Source of the DNA: Arion vulgaris
Lineage: Eukaryota > Mollusca > Gastropoda > Stylommatophora > Arionidae
DNA length: 64,000 nucleotides
Direction: 5' to 3'
Assembly (NCBI GenBank): GCA_020796225.1
Contig: CM036754.1
Coordinates: forward strand, 67,820,000-67,883,999
Shown: one piece after another, positions 47,529-58,149 of the stretch
Layout of the letters: every line of letters begins with the position of its first letter
How positions within the stretch are numbered: position 1 is the first letter of the stretch
Made by a program: the position numbers and the translations under genes
The notes under the pieces: model-generated
What the model saw: the letters and a program-made list of their open reading frames with translations, nothing else
Told to the model about the DNA's origin: nothing
The model's database searches: none

Positions 47529-48189
47529 TGAAGACCACACTGAATACACATGGATATAACACAACAAGGGCGATTCATCTGGCCCTGGAACACAGATTAA
47601 AGCTCCAACCCATACGCTTAACGGCAAGAGTGGACAACCAATTCCATTATCAACCTGGGGAAAGACAACAGACACAAGACAACTCATAATTACCACCAAA
47701 AAAAAATGGTTTTAAAGCCTAAGGATTGACTTCATTGCACCAAGTTTTACCCCATATGGCACGCCACCTGCAGAAATCATTGCACAAAGCACGAACTCCG
47801 GAGCTCCAGCAATAATTATAGGGATCTCTGGAAAAATGGTATCATAATTGTGCCGTCTTTTACTTTTTGTTTGAAGAATGGCTGATGTTACAATAGACGA
47901 TGTGATTCAGCACAGAACAAACTAGGGACGCAAAACCTAGTGTTCCTGAAACAAAGAGACTAATGATGATGATGAAGAATGGATGTTCGTAAAATACGAT
48001 GTTTCTCATGTCTATCAGCGAAAATGTTTGCCCGTTTGTGAATATTTCTAACTTTCTTCTTTGTATATTATGTCGCTTTCTCGGACGTTCGATTGTTGAT
48101 ATAAAAGTCGTACGGCACTACAAAATCTCAGCGCCGAATCGAGACAGACGACTATACCATAGGCAGCGACATCTGGATGATTAGTCCTT
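47529..48189. other. Unassigned, LINE-tail-like (ATG)n
   Basis: Contains GACTAATGATGATGATGAAG near 47960, similar to the short trinucleotide tails of LINEs here, but no protein motif upstream. Otherwise no feature. Confidence 0.4.
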
Positions 48190-48224
48190 TTTAAGGACTA
48201 AGGTGCCTCGCAGTGTCAGATCAC

Positions 48225-49420
48225 GACAGATGCATGCAGCTTCACCAGAGTGAGACTGGTTATCAGTCCTTTTCTGGACCAAGGTGCTTCTTAACACCGG
48301 ATCACTTCAGTCGACAGCATCAACGTCAGCGAGACATGGGTGATGAGTCTTTTTCAGGATCAAGCTTCTACTTGACACCGGATTACGACAGTCGACAGAA
48401 TCAACGCCAGCGAGAGCTGAGTGATGAGTCCTTTTCAGGACCAAGCTCATGCTTGACCATGGATCACACCAGACGACAGCATCAACGCTAGTGAGAGCTG
48501 GGCGATGAGTCCTTTTCCGGATCAAGCTCATGCTTGGCACCGGATCACACCAGATGACAGCATCAACGCCAGTGAGAGCTGGGCGATGAGTCCTTTTCAG
48601 GATCAAGCTCATGCTTGGCACCGGATCACACCAGACGACAGCTCAACGCCGCGAGAGCTGGGCGATGAGTCCTTTTCAGGATCAAGCTCATGCTTGGCAC
48701 CGGATCACACCAGATGACAGCATCAACGCCAGCGAGAGCTGGGTGATGAGTCCTTTTCAGGATCAAGCTCATGCTTGGCACCGGATCACACCAGATGACA
48801 GCATCAACGCCAGCGAGAGCTGGGTGATGAGTCCTTTTCAGGATCTTGGCACCGGATCACACCAGACGACAGCATCAACGCCAGCGAGAGCTGGGTGATG
48901 AGTCCTTTTCATGATGCTTGGCACCGGATCACACCAGACGACAGCATCAACGCCAGCGAGACCTGGATAATTAGTCATTTTCAAGACTAATGTGCTTCTT
49001 AACACCGGATCACGTCAGGGGACAGCATGATGGCAAGCGATACCTTGATCATCAGTCATTTTAATGTCCAAGGCGCTTCTAAGTGCCGTAGAACGCCAGA
49101 TGAAAACACCGTCGCCATCGAGACCTGATCAGACCTTTTCAGGACCAAGGTGCTTCTAAGCCCCGGATTAGGACAGACGATAGCAGCATTACCATCGAGA
49201 CCTGGATGATCAGTCCTTTTCAGGACCAAGGTGCTTCTAAGCACAGGATCACGCCAGACGACAGCACCGTCGCCAGCGAGACCTGGATCAGTACTTTTCA
49301 GGACTAAGGTGCTTCCCAGCGCCCGAACACGCCAGACGACCACCCCGACGACAGCTAACCTGGATGATCAGTCCTTTTCAGGGAGTCACAGGAGCATGAG
49401 GACATCGTCGCGCCAGGATT
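48225..49420. repeat. ~81-bp tandem array, about 14 diverged copies
   Basis: Units share GATCACACCAGACGACAGCA, TCAACGCCAGCGAGAGCTGG and ATGAGTCCTTTTCAGGATCA. The middle (48480-48960) is homogeneous and the flanks (48225-48400, 49020-49420) are diverged. Higher GC than the surroundings. The flank unit at 49017-49138 has a near-identical copy at 50557-50680 inside a Penelope-like insertion. ORFs here are repeat artefacts. Confidence 0.93.
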
Positions 49421-49818
49421 AGTGAGCTGGCACTAATCAAGACCCTGCCCCACCACCTCGTGGTGACCGTATAAGAACTTTTCTATAGCACCGTGTTATT
49501 GTGGAGCTACTGGAGACATTATTTTCAAATTGCTACTTCTTCGTTACAATGTGCGTGTGTTAACATATGTGATAGGGAGGTATCACTATAATAAAATAGC
49601 TCTTTCCTCTGGTTCTTGTATACTGTAGTACAGATGACCCATATGTGCCTCTGCGGAAATGCCCGTATAGCATTAATGATACTTTTTGCATTGTAACTTC
49701 AAACTCATTAGAAATGTTATATCAATGTCTGTTTTGAGAAGTCAACAATATGACCCAATAGCCTCACACTATTTTCGATATACGCCTTTAACTAAAAGTC
49801 CATCTCCCACTAATGACG
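49421..49818. other. No feature recognised
   Basis: Unique-looking sequence between the 81-bp array and the Penelope-like insertion. Confidence 0.45.
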
Positions 49819-49830
49819 TCATTTGTTTAC

Positions 49831-51966
49831 TAGTGAAACACGTACAAACAAAGTACTATAGTTTTACAAAAAACAGAAACAGTGACGATAAACAGCAACG
49901 TTTCGACCAACAAGGCCTTTATCAAGCAAACGAACAAACAGGAGTGACAAATTAAAATGAAACACAAATGGACGACCAAATACAAACGTATCTAAGGAAA
50001 AGCTGGAATAAAACGAATAACGAAATAAATGTAACACAAAAACACACATAAAAACTAGAAATAGAACGGAAAAGAAACAATGAAACATCTAGTAAATATA
50101 TAACTTGAATACATGCAACATATACCCATATAGAGTACAAAGCATAGGAAGAGAAAGTACTAAGAAGCATAAGAATGTAATACGTTGAGCCCGCGTGGTC
50201 GCAAGGTACCATACAAAGAAATCAACCGATTCTCCAGAGCAAATCGACTACGATCATCAGAGGAACATGATCGGATGGCTGTGACCTGGACATCGCAAGC
50301 TCCTGAATGGCCAGTATCATTGAAATGGGTAGCTACAGGGTCACAGAGCATTGGCGTATATCGCGCAAGTGTTGGGCGAATCGGTCACTGAGTCTCCTGC
50401 CGGTTTCCCCAATATAGGCCTTGTTGCACCGCTTGCAGATAATGGCATAGATAATATTACGGGACTCGCATGTGAAACTGTCTTCAACAACGAACGTGGC
50501 TTTTGGAAAAGACACCGTGCGGGTCTGTATGACATAAGCACAAGTGTTGCAGCGCCAGGGGACAGCATGATGGCAAGCTATACCTTGATCATCAGTCATT
50601 TTAATGTCCAAGGCGCTTCTAAGTGCCGTAGAACGCCAGATGAAAACACCATCGCCATCGAGACCTGATCAGACCTTTCCACTATCAGCCTATCCACCAT
50701 CACTACATCAGTTTACTACAAGCCTACTGATGCACATAGTTGTCTTCTTTATACCTCTTCCCATTCCCAGGCTTGTCGTGATTCTTTACCATTCTCTCAA
50801 CCCTTGCGCCTTCGTCGCCTCTGTAGCGAGGACGACGATTTTCTCGATAGAGCTGACGAGATGCTGGATTTCTGTCGTAAGCGCTTATACCCGGATAAGG
50901 TGCTTGCTTCTGCTATGCAGCGCGTTCAGCAAATTTCTCGCCAGGAGGCTCTCTCTAACCAGCATAGAACTTCCAATTCTGACAGGGTGAAACTTGTCTT
51001 AACTTTCCACCCTCATAGTTCCCTTGTGAAGAAAGTCTTATTCCGTCATCTCTCCATTCTTCAGTCTGATCCTGAGACACGTTCAATCTTCCAAAACTAT
51101 CCTTTGGTGGCGTACAGACGGGACAGAAGCCTTAAGGATATGTTGGTTCACAGTCGCCTCAAGCCTAATATCCAGAGTCATTTTGGCACCATCCAGTGTG
51201 GCCGTCGGCGCTGCAACACTTGTGCTTATGTCATACAGACCCGCACGGTGTCTTTTCCAAAAGCCACGTTCGTTGTTGAAGACAGTTTCACATGCGAGTC
51301 CCGTAATATTATCTATGCCATTATCTGCAAGCGGTGCAACAAGGCCTGTATTGGGGAAACCGGCAGGAGACTCAGTGACCGATTCGCCCAACACTTGCGC
51401 GATATACGCCAATGCTCTGTGACCCTGTAGCTACCCATTTCAATGATACTGGCCATTCAGGAGCTTGCGATGTCCAGGTCACAGCCATCCGATCATGTTC
51501 CTCTGATGATCGTAGTCGATTTGTTCTGGAGAATCGGTTGATTTCTTTGTATGGTACCTTGCGACCACGCGGCTCAACGTATTACATTCTTATGCTTCTT
51601 AGTACTTTCTCTTCCTATGCTTTGTACTCTATATGGGTATATGTTGCATGTATTCAAGTTATATATTTACTAGATGTTTCATTGTTTCTTTTCCGTTCTA
51701 TTTCTAGTTTTTATGTGTGTTTTTGTGTTACATTTATTTCGTTATTCGTTTTTATTCCAGCTTTTCCTTAGATACGTTTGTATTTGGTCGTCCATTTGTG
51801 TTTCATTTTAATTTGTCACTCCTGTTTGTTCGTTTGCTTGATAAAGGCCTTGTTGGTCGAAACGTTGCTGTTTATCGTCACTGTTTCTGTTTTTGTAAAA
51901 CTATAGTACTTTGTTTGTACGTGTTTCACTATTTACCAAGTTTTACTGCAGTCTTCCCCTATTTCA
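49831..51966 (+). mobile_element. Penelope-like insertion with inverted copy, local filler and 12-bp target-site duplication
   Basis: TCATTTGTTTAC at 49819-49830 and 51967-51978 delimits it. Layout: an inverted 3' part (49831-50556, minus; pLTR, hairpin at 49898-49925, most of GIY-YIG), 122 bp of array-like filler (50557-50680), then a 5'-truncated plus-strand body (50681-51950) with YKPTDAHS-type linker sequence, CGRRRCNTCAYV, NIIYAIICKRCNKACIGE, RRLSDRFAQHLRDIR and LENRLISLYGTL, a pLTR with the hairpin at 51836-51865, and a tail AAGTTTTACTGCAGTC. There is no RT catalytic domain, so it is non-autonomous. Both arms share a one-base loss in a C-run within the endonuclease. Confidence 0.88.
50557..50680. 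other. Filler DNA copied from the neighbouring array
   Basis: Begins GGGGACAGCATGATGGCAAG and continues through CGCTTCTAAGTGCCGTAGAA to GACCTGATCAGACCTTTC. It matches 49017-49138 with only about three differences in 122 bases, in the same orientation, whereas other units of the array are much more diverged. Confidence 0.85.
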
Positions 51967-52081
51967 TCATTTGTTTACCATATTCAAGCCCGAGTCTATT
52001 TGGTGCGAGGAAAATGCAAGAATTGTTTTAAAAAACCATGGATTTCGTCCTGAATGTTGCTATTTTGTCATCAATGTATTA

Positions 52082-53141
52082 GTTATTGGTTATTGGTTAC
52101 TAAACTGACGTCATTGCACTCCGGGCAGACCCATAGGTGCTCAGTCTCCCCAACAGATATCGAAGAGTATGCATACTGATGGTTCCTGTGGCTTGCTGAT
52201 TAAACACACCTCTCACTCTGCCTCTCAGGCATCCAGTTCGACTTGAACAACGGGTAACTCCAAACTGCTTAAATCGCTTGATCGATTCAACATCGATATT
52301 AGTGTCCTCATCCAACAGAGAGTCTCGAAGAGACCGAAGAATATCCCCTTATCCATCTTCAACTCCCCAACAATCGATGCTCTTGATGCAAGCCTGTCCG
52401 CTCTCTCATTACCGTAAACACCCGCATGCCCAGGACAGTATATCCACGTAAGCCGCTGGAGGTTAGAAACTTCTATAGACGACATCCACTCATACCCAAA
52501 CCTGCCCTTCTGGATCTTGTGAAGCATCGACTGAGAGTCAGATACAACAACTGCCCCAGTAAATGAAGTCCCAGAAATCCAATGGAGGGCAGCAGTAACG
52601 GCCTCAACCTCCATCCTCATACTAGAAGTAGTTGTCCTGTATGCCCCACTTCGCTCTGCAACAACCCTACCATGCGCATTAGCCAAGAAACCCCAGCCGG
52701 ATTTCTCACCACGTTGAACCGACCCATCGGTATATACAACATCATCATCCCTTGCATTATCTTCTATCAGCTGCTTAACTGTGAGATCAGCCTTCATGTT
52801 GCCCCGATCTCTACATTCTCTTCCAAGAGTAATGATAACGTTGAGATAGTTCATCATGCTACCATCTGTTGGGATCCATTCTTCCCTTTTGGTAGAGTCG
52901 CAACCGTGGTCACCTGGCCAATTGTTCTCTCAGCCTGAGTCATCCACGACATGCCACGCTTGATTCTCGTGCCCTTAACATCATTAGTGTTCTAACATCA
53001 CTAGTGCCCTTAACATCACTAGAGATACCCCCATTGTGAAGATGAGATATATGCTTGGCCTTCTGTCACTACGCTCCGTCATGCAATCGCCCAAACCAAG
53101 GCATATATGCGGGTTACTTCGGATAAGAGACATCCACTTCA
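52082..53141 (-). mobile_element. RNase H-bearing LINE fragment with 13-bp target-site duplication
   Basis: CATCAATGTATTA at 52069-52081 and 53142-53154. The minus strand holds the longest intact RNase H of the window: VVYTDGSVQRGEKSGWGF, SMRMEVEAVTAALHW, AVVVSDSQSMLHKIQ and GHAGVYGNERADRLAS, i.e. the catalytic D, E, D and final D are all present. After it comes NIDVESIKRFKQFGV and GRLSTYGSARSAMTSV to 52100. The 3' tail is ACCAATAACCAATAAC. Upstream sequence to 53141 is a decayed linker. It is 5'-truncated and so cannot be autonomous, but the RNase H region is only lightly damaged. Confidence 0.87.
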
Positions 53142-53490
53142 CATCAATGTATTAAATGGCTGTAAACATTAGTTTTCTTCAACCATGTCAATGGACACGT
53201 TAAATATATATCACAAAGAAGGAAACTTCTAGATGGTATGATTGTTTGAATGGTAAAAAATATTTTGTAGCGTCGGGAACATGTGTAGTTCACATGCATG
53301 TTTTCAAGTTATTTCATCAAATGGTTATAAAGATACAAATTTTTATCTGTGCGCATGACATAGTGTAATAATTTACCACAAACAAGCGGCTGTGGCTATT
53401 TTTAGATATGTCGTGACTAGTGGGAGGGAGTCGTTGGTCCATTTTAGGATAGGTAAACCAGTTACAAATTTGGAAGCAATTGTGGCTATT
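53142..53490. other. Short unassigned stretch with a 24-bp repeat
   Basis: Contains TGTGGCTATTTTTAGATATG twice (about 53392 and 53482). No gene seen. Confidence 0.5.
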
Positions 53491-53499
53491 TTTAGATAT

Positions 53500-54770
53500 G
53501 TTGTCTTTTCTTTCTCGAATCCTGTTTGCCTCACAGCTTCGGGGTAAGAAGAGTTTTCGATCTAGCACTGGCTTTTGTGTGTGTTTCATAAATATTGTCT
53601 TTCGTCGCCTCTGTTATCTTTGAGGTTCACCTTTGCGTTTCCGGCCTTTTGTTTTGTATCCACTGTATCAGAGTATATATATGGAACTGCAGTAAAACTA
53701 TTTGATTGGCAAAACACGTAATTACAAAGTACTGTAGTTTTACAAATTACAAAAACAATGACAAAATACAGCAACGTTTCGACCAACAAGGCCTTTATCA
53801 AGCAAACGAACAAACAGGAGTGACAAATTAAAATGAAACACAAATGGACGACCAAATACAAACGTATCTAAGGAAAATCTGGAATAAAAACGAATAACGA
53901 AATAAATGTAACACAAAAACACACATAAAAACTAGAAATAGAAAGGAAAAGAAACAATGAAACATCTAGTAAATATTTAACTTGAATACATGCAACATAT
54001 ACCCATATAGATTACAAAGCAGGGGAAAAGAAAGTACTAAGAAGCATAAGAATGGAATATAACATGAATACATGCAACATATACATATATAGATTACAAA
54101 GCATGGGAAGAGAAAGTACTAAGAAGCATAAGAATGTAATACGTTGAGCCAATTGCTTCTTAGTACTTTCTCTTCCCATGCTTTGTAATCTATAGGGGTA
54201 TATGTTGCATGTATTCATGTTATATTCCATTCTTATGCTTCTTAGTACTTTCTCTTCCCTGCTTTGTAATCTATATGGGTATATGTTGCATGTATTCAAG
54301 TATATATTTACTAGATGTTTCATTGTTTCTTTTCCTTTCTATTTCTAGTTTTTATGTGTGTTTTTGTGTTACATTTATTTCGTTATTCGTTTTTATTCCA
54401 GATTTTCCTTAGATACGTTTGTATTTGGTCGTCCATTTGTGTTTCATTTTAATTTGTCACTCCTGTTTGTTCGTTTGCTTGATAAAGGCCTTGTTGGTCG
54501 AAACGTTGCTGTATTTTGTCATTGTTTTTGTAATTTGTAAAACTACAGTACTTTGTAATTACGTGTTTTGCCACTGTATCAGAGCAACATTGCTCTCTGT
54601 GGTGCACTGCCTGTTGGTAATCTGTTGCTTCTTGATAAAGTTCAGTACTGATGTTGTACACACTTTTTTCCGGATGTCTTCATTTCTAAGCCAATCTCTT
54701 CTTGTTACTCCCATCATTCTTCGTAGACACTTCATCTCTGTTGTGACTAGTTTTCTTCTGTTATTTAAGA
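53500..54770 (-). mobile_element. LINE C-terminal fragment split by a Penelope-like insertion
   Basis: Minus-strand pieces 54770-54571 (RMMGVTRRDWLRNEDIRKK, TTSVLNFIKKQQITNRQCTT, VALIQW) and 53673-53500 (basic KRRKGEPQR-like and AKASARSKTLLTPKL-like text). They are parts of one LINE fragment of the 42660 family, interrupted at 53674-54570. The 14-bp duplication CCACTGTATCAGAG (53660-53673 and 54571-54584) marks the insertion. Confidence 0.8.
53674..54570. mobile_element. Penelope-like inverted pLTR pair (palindrome) with 14-bp target-site duplication
   Basis: A left arm (53709-54140, minus) and right arm (54160-54572, plus) are near-identical inverted copies of the element's 3' end including the hairpins (53773-53802, 54478-54508). 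They are separated by a few bases (CCAATTG). The left edge also holds CTGCAGTAAAACTATTTGAT between target duplication and arm. Both arms carry the same internal duplication around CTTCTTAGTACTTTCTCTTC. No coding domain remains. Confidence 0.88.
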
Positions 54771-55140
54771 CATCATCATCAAATAGCTTGTCCTGAGCAG
54801 AACGTTGCCACCCCAACAGTCCTCCGAAATTTCTCTCCCCATTGCCCAGATGTTCTGCCTTTGCAGCCGTCATGTTCAAGCCATCAGTTACATCATGAAT
54901 CCATCTTCTCCTTGGTCTTCCTTTTCTTCTCTTTGCCAGTATGCCTCCTTCCATGATGCTCTTCTCCAGCCCTTCATGTCTTTTATATGTCCAAAATATC
55001 TCAATTTTCTCTTTCATAATTGTAGCACCAGCAAGTTTTCTTTGATTTCTTTCTGGATAGATCTATTTGTTCTCTTCTCAGTCCATGATATACAGAGAAC
55101 TCTTCTCCATAAGGATTCTTCCTTTAAATACACATAGTCA
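54771..55140 (-). mobile_element. LINE 3' fragment
   Basis: Minus-strand YKRHEGLEKSIMEGGILAKR, RPRRRWIHDVTDGLNMTAAK and LFDDD with a GATGATGATG 3' tail at 54771-54780. About 80% similar to 21110-21652. The right edge is near 55140. Confidence 0.8.
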
Positions 55141-55147
55141 ATTACTT

Positions 55148-55405
55148 GATTTAACCATCATCATTAATAGCCATAATTCCTCTCGCACCGTTGTACGTTA
55201 ATAAGGCCTGCAAGTAATTTCTCCATACCGCTCTATCCTGGGCAACTCGCTCAATCTCCTCCACGGAACTGAGACCGATATTTCTTGCCTCTCTCAGCAG
55301 AGTTCGTTTCAGGGTCTTCTTAGGTCGTCCTCTCTTTCTTGAACCCTTTGCATCCCACTTCAGCCGTGTACACATTGTCATATAATAGTTTGCCCTTTTC
55401 AAGTA
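55148..55405 (-). mobile_element. LINE 3' fragment of another family
   Basis: The minus strand encodes CTRLKWDAKGSRKRGRPKKT, LREARNIGLSSVEEIERVAQ and DRAVWRNYLQALL, the typical basic C-terminus of a non-LTR RT, with a TTAATGATGATGG tail at the left edge. Confidence 0.75.
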
Positions 55406-55755
55406 TTTACATACAACAAATAGATATCTACATGTTTGTTAACGTGGATGTACTTGTCTATGGGAGGATGAAGGACATGTGAGAGTATGACATGTACTGA
55501 GAGAGAGAAGTGTAGAGAGAGAGAGAGAGAGAGAGAAGTAGACAGACATACATGAACTTGTATAAAAACAACATACTGTTAGTCTGTGAACTGGTTCAGA
55601 GATAGAATGTTGGAGGTGTGTGTATGTGTGTGTGTGTATATATAGGAAGGAAGTGACTTCTAGAAACTGAATATGTCCCATGAATTTCAGATGTCGACAG
55701 GGGAACAATACAACTTGAAAGTTTCAAGTGCTCATGTTTGCTGACATCAAAGAAA
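55406..55755. repeat. (AG)n and (TG)n microsatellites in unassigned sequence
   Basis: GAGAGAGAGA run at about 55498-55545 and TGTGTGTG run at about 55618-55640. Nothing else recognised. Confidence 0.8.
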
Positions 55756-56268
55756 CGGAAGATAGAGTGCTCATGTTGCTGACTCACGCATGCATGCTCA
55801 GCGTCTCTATGAGCATGATACAGAAGATCAAGGCCGGTTATTTACGAAGGCAGTGGATGCAATTAATACAAAGCTCGACAATGCAGATACTTACCTTCAT
55901 CTTTGTCCCAGGTCATGCTGGGGTGAAGGGCAATGAAAGAGCAGATACACTGGCGGGCAATGCTACGATTGAGAATGGGTCTTCTATGGACAGAAGCGAC
56001 ATCATCAACGCTCTAAGAGAAAACATACGCACTGAAGATTTCAACGAAGAAGATAAAGGGTATTCTCTATCTCGGCTGCGCAAGTTGTGTATACCGATAG
56101 GTGCGGCAAGACGGAAAACCACGAAGGAAAACTCAGTAAATACATCAATTAACACAGAACGGGAGTTGTTTGTCTAAATACACTGAGATACATGCTTGGG
56201 ACGAGATCGGAGCAATTATAGACATGTCCGATGTGTGATGAAGATGATCCTCAAATAAACAATGCTGT
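55756..56268 (+). mobile_element. 5'-truncated RNase H LINE fragment with target-site duplication
   Basis: TGACATCAAAGAAA at 55742-55755 and 56269-56282 (flanking bases are also similar). Plus strand: SMSMIQKIKAGYLRRQWMQL, FIFVPGHAGVKGNERADTLA, SSMDRSDIINALRENIRTED and SLSRLRKLCIPIGAARRK. Closest in wording to the copy at 36086-37645. Confidence 0.85.
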
Positions 56269-56282
56269 TGACATCAAAGAAA

Positions 56283-57221
56283 TGAAAGTTTGAGATGATT
56301 CAAACAGAGATATATGAATGAAATAAGTTAGTTCTAAACATATACTCCCGTCTGAAGTCGAAGTACAACTCGCCTCTATGGCGAGCGAAATTGGTTCTAC
56401 GGAAAGAAAGCCTTCATGCAATAATCGGTCAGTTGTGCTATATTAGGTGCTAAGACTAAGCCTGCCCTCCCAGGAACAACCGGGAGCACAAACTGTAAAG
56501 TTGTGCTTTTGTGTTGGAAAAAAAAACTTCCATTCCGGAAGAACTGGGGTGGGTAATGTTGGCGAGCGGAAAACCTATAGTTGCTCTGTTAGCGTCTAAT
56601 GAAACGGCCTTCTTGATTATTTGTGTGCAGCCCCAGTCCAGTGTTTCCTGACTTAAAGGAAAATGCAAAGTAAAAACCACAAATTGCCAAGTGCCGACAG
56701 GCGTCTCGAAACGGCTGAGAATGTCCATAATCCGGAACAACCTCACCGCAGCTAGAAAAGCAAGGCCGAAAATGTAAAGATTTTGTTTTATCGTACAATC
56801 CCCAACACTGGCAAAGGCCGACACTTTACGGACGCACTTGTGCTACACGTGTAGGATGATGCCCACATGTCCTAGAAGGGTTGAGAATGTTCCTAATCCG
56901 TAACGACCTCACAACAGTAAGAAAGCGGCGGGAAATCCGATAGAGAAGTCGAACCTTCACTAGTTGTCATTTGTCGTAGAAGTTCCGAGTGTACGAGGCG
57001 TGAACCAGAAACTTCCGGTAAGATCCCAGCAAGTGGTAGGGACTATAGGTTCCCTGACCACAGATCACATTTGATGATCTAAACTTCAAATATCTCTGAA
57101 GTCGGAGAAGTGATACTAATAAAACGGTAGGAAGGATTTCACGCAAAAATCAGTCAGAAACGCCAACTCTGGTGCCATGACTACGTCTGAATTCATAGTG
57201 GGAAAACGCAGGAAAAAAAGG
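56283..57221. other. Unassigned region with an internal diverged repeat
   Basis: 56345-56440 and 57090-57190 share CTGAAGTCG, a GGAAAGAAAGCCTTCATGCA-like block (ACGGTAGGAAGGATTTCACG in the second) and AATC(G/A)GTCAG. A third related piece is at 25825-25900. It could be the ends of an old element. The minus-strand ORF at 56456-56824 has no recognised motif. Confidence 0.4.
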
Positions 57222-57229
57222 AATAATTT

Positions 57230-57394
57230 CAGTGGCGGCTCGTGATCATTTTTGTTGATCGGGCCAGACATTTTTTTCCTGATAAATCATGGTTTTTGGT
57301 TGCTATGTTTTCATTTATAAAATATTAAATACACGTTATACATTATTGTTGGTGGGGCCCGGCACCACTGGCCCTTAATGACGAGCCGCCACTG
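57230..57394. mobile_element. Complete 165-bp hAT-type MITE with 8-bp target-site duplication
   Basis: Terminal inverted repeats CAGTGGCGGCTCGT (57230-57243) and ACGAGCCGCCACTG (57381-57394) are perfect. The flanks AATAATTT (57222-57229) and AATAATTC (57395-57402) match at 7 of 8 bases, as expected for hAT 8-bp duplications. No coding capacity. Partial relatives lie at 39213, 41886-42350 and 47430. Confidence 0.88.
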
Positions 57395-57402
57395 AATAAT
57401 TC

Positions 57403-58145
57403 CAACTAAAAGAAATAAAATTTAGTTTGAAAGTAATAAAATATATAACATAAAACAACAACAACAAAGTGAAATAAAAAGATTATTTTAAAAATAAGAA
57501 AATACAACTAAAACTCTCACTGATTTTCTTATTGAATAAAGTTGTTATCTTTATTATGTTGACTAGTTTTACAATTATCTGTGGTCATATTGTGGCAGCT
57601 GGAGCTGGTAACATTGAGAGGAGGAGGAGGAGGTGGTGGCAGGGGGTGTGAGACTGTGTTACTTGTCTGCAGTTATCTTCTGTCAATGAGAGACTAATCT
57701 CTAGCAAAGATTGATTGATTGATTGCTATTATGTTAGTTGAATAATAAGAGCTCATCTATATCTTCTTCAGTCATGCATGCAAGCAGACAGTGGACAATA
57801 GAACTCTGAAAGAAAACAATCAAATAAATACCTCACAATAACAGATCTTCATATTTCTCAACCAAATATCGCTACAACATTGACACTTTAACTATCGAAT
57901 CTATGTGTGTCTAGTTACTTGAGTAAGTGTCAATATGAAGAACTAACCAGACCGACACCAACATGAAGAACTAACAAGAACAATGTCAGCACGAAGAACT
58001 AACAAGAACAATGTCAGCATGAAGAACTAACAAGAACAACATCATTATGAATAACTAATATACAATTCTATTGTTGACATCAGAATCTATTTTGCTGATC
58101 TGGATAGGATGCAGCTAAGATGAGCAAAGATGCCCCCATGAATAG
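57403..58145. other. Unassigned AT-rich sequence
   Basis: Contains a short GAGGAGGAGGAGG run near 57620 and three imperfect copies of AACTAACAAGAACAATGTCA at 57965-58040. No gene seen. Confidence 0.45.
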
Positions 58146-58149
58146 ATGG

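Noticed and set aside
48213..49422. ORFs of 60-105 codons in the 48-49 kb region
   Set aside because: Translations of the 81-bp array in several frames.
54209..54796. Hydrophobic ORFs read as small membrane proteins
   Set aside because: They lie in the Penelope-like pLTR and are repeated, in inverted form, in each copy; T-rich non-coding DNA.
56456..56824. 122-codon minus-strand ORF as a gene
   Set aside because: No motif, no splice support, and it sits between diverged repeat copies; likely chance.
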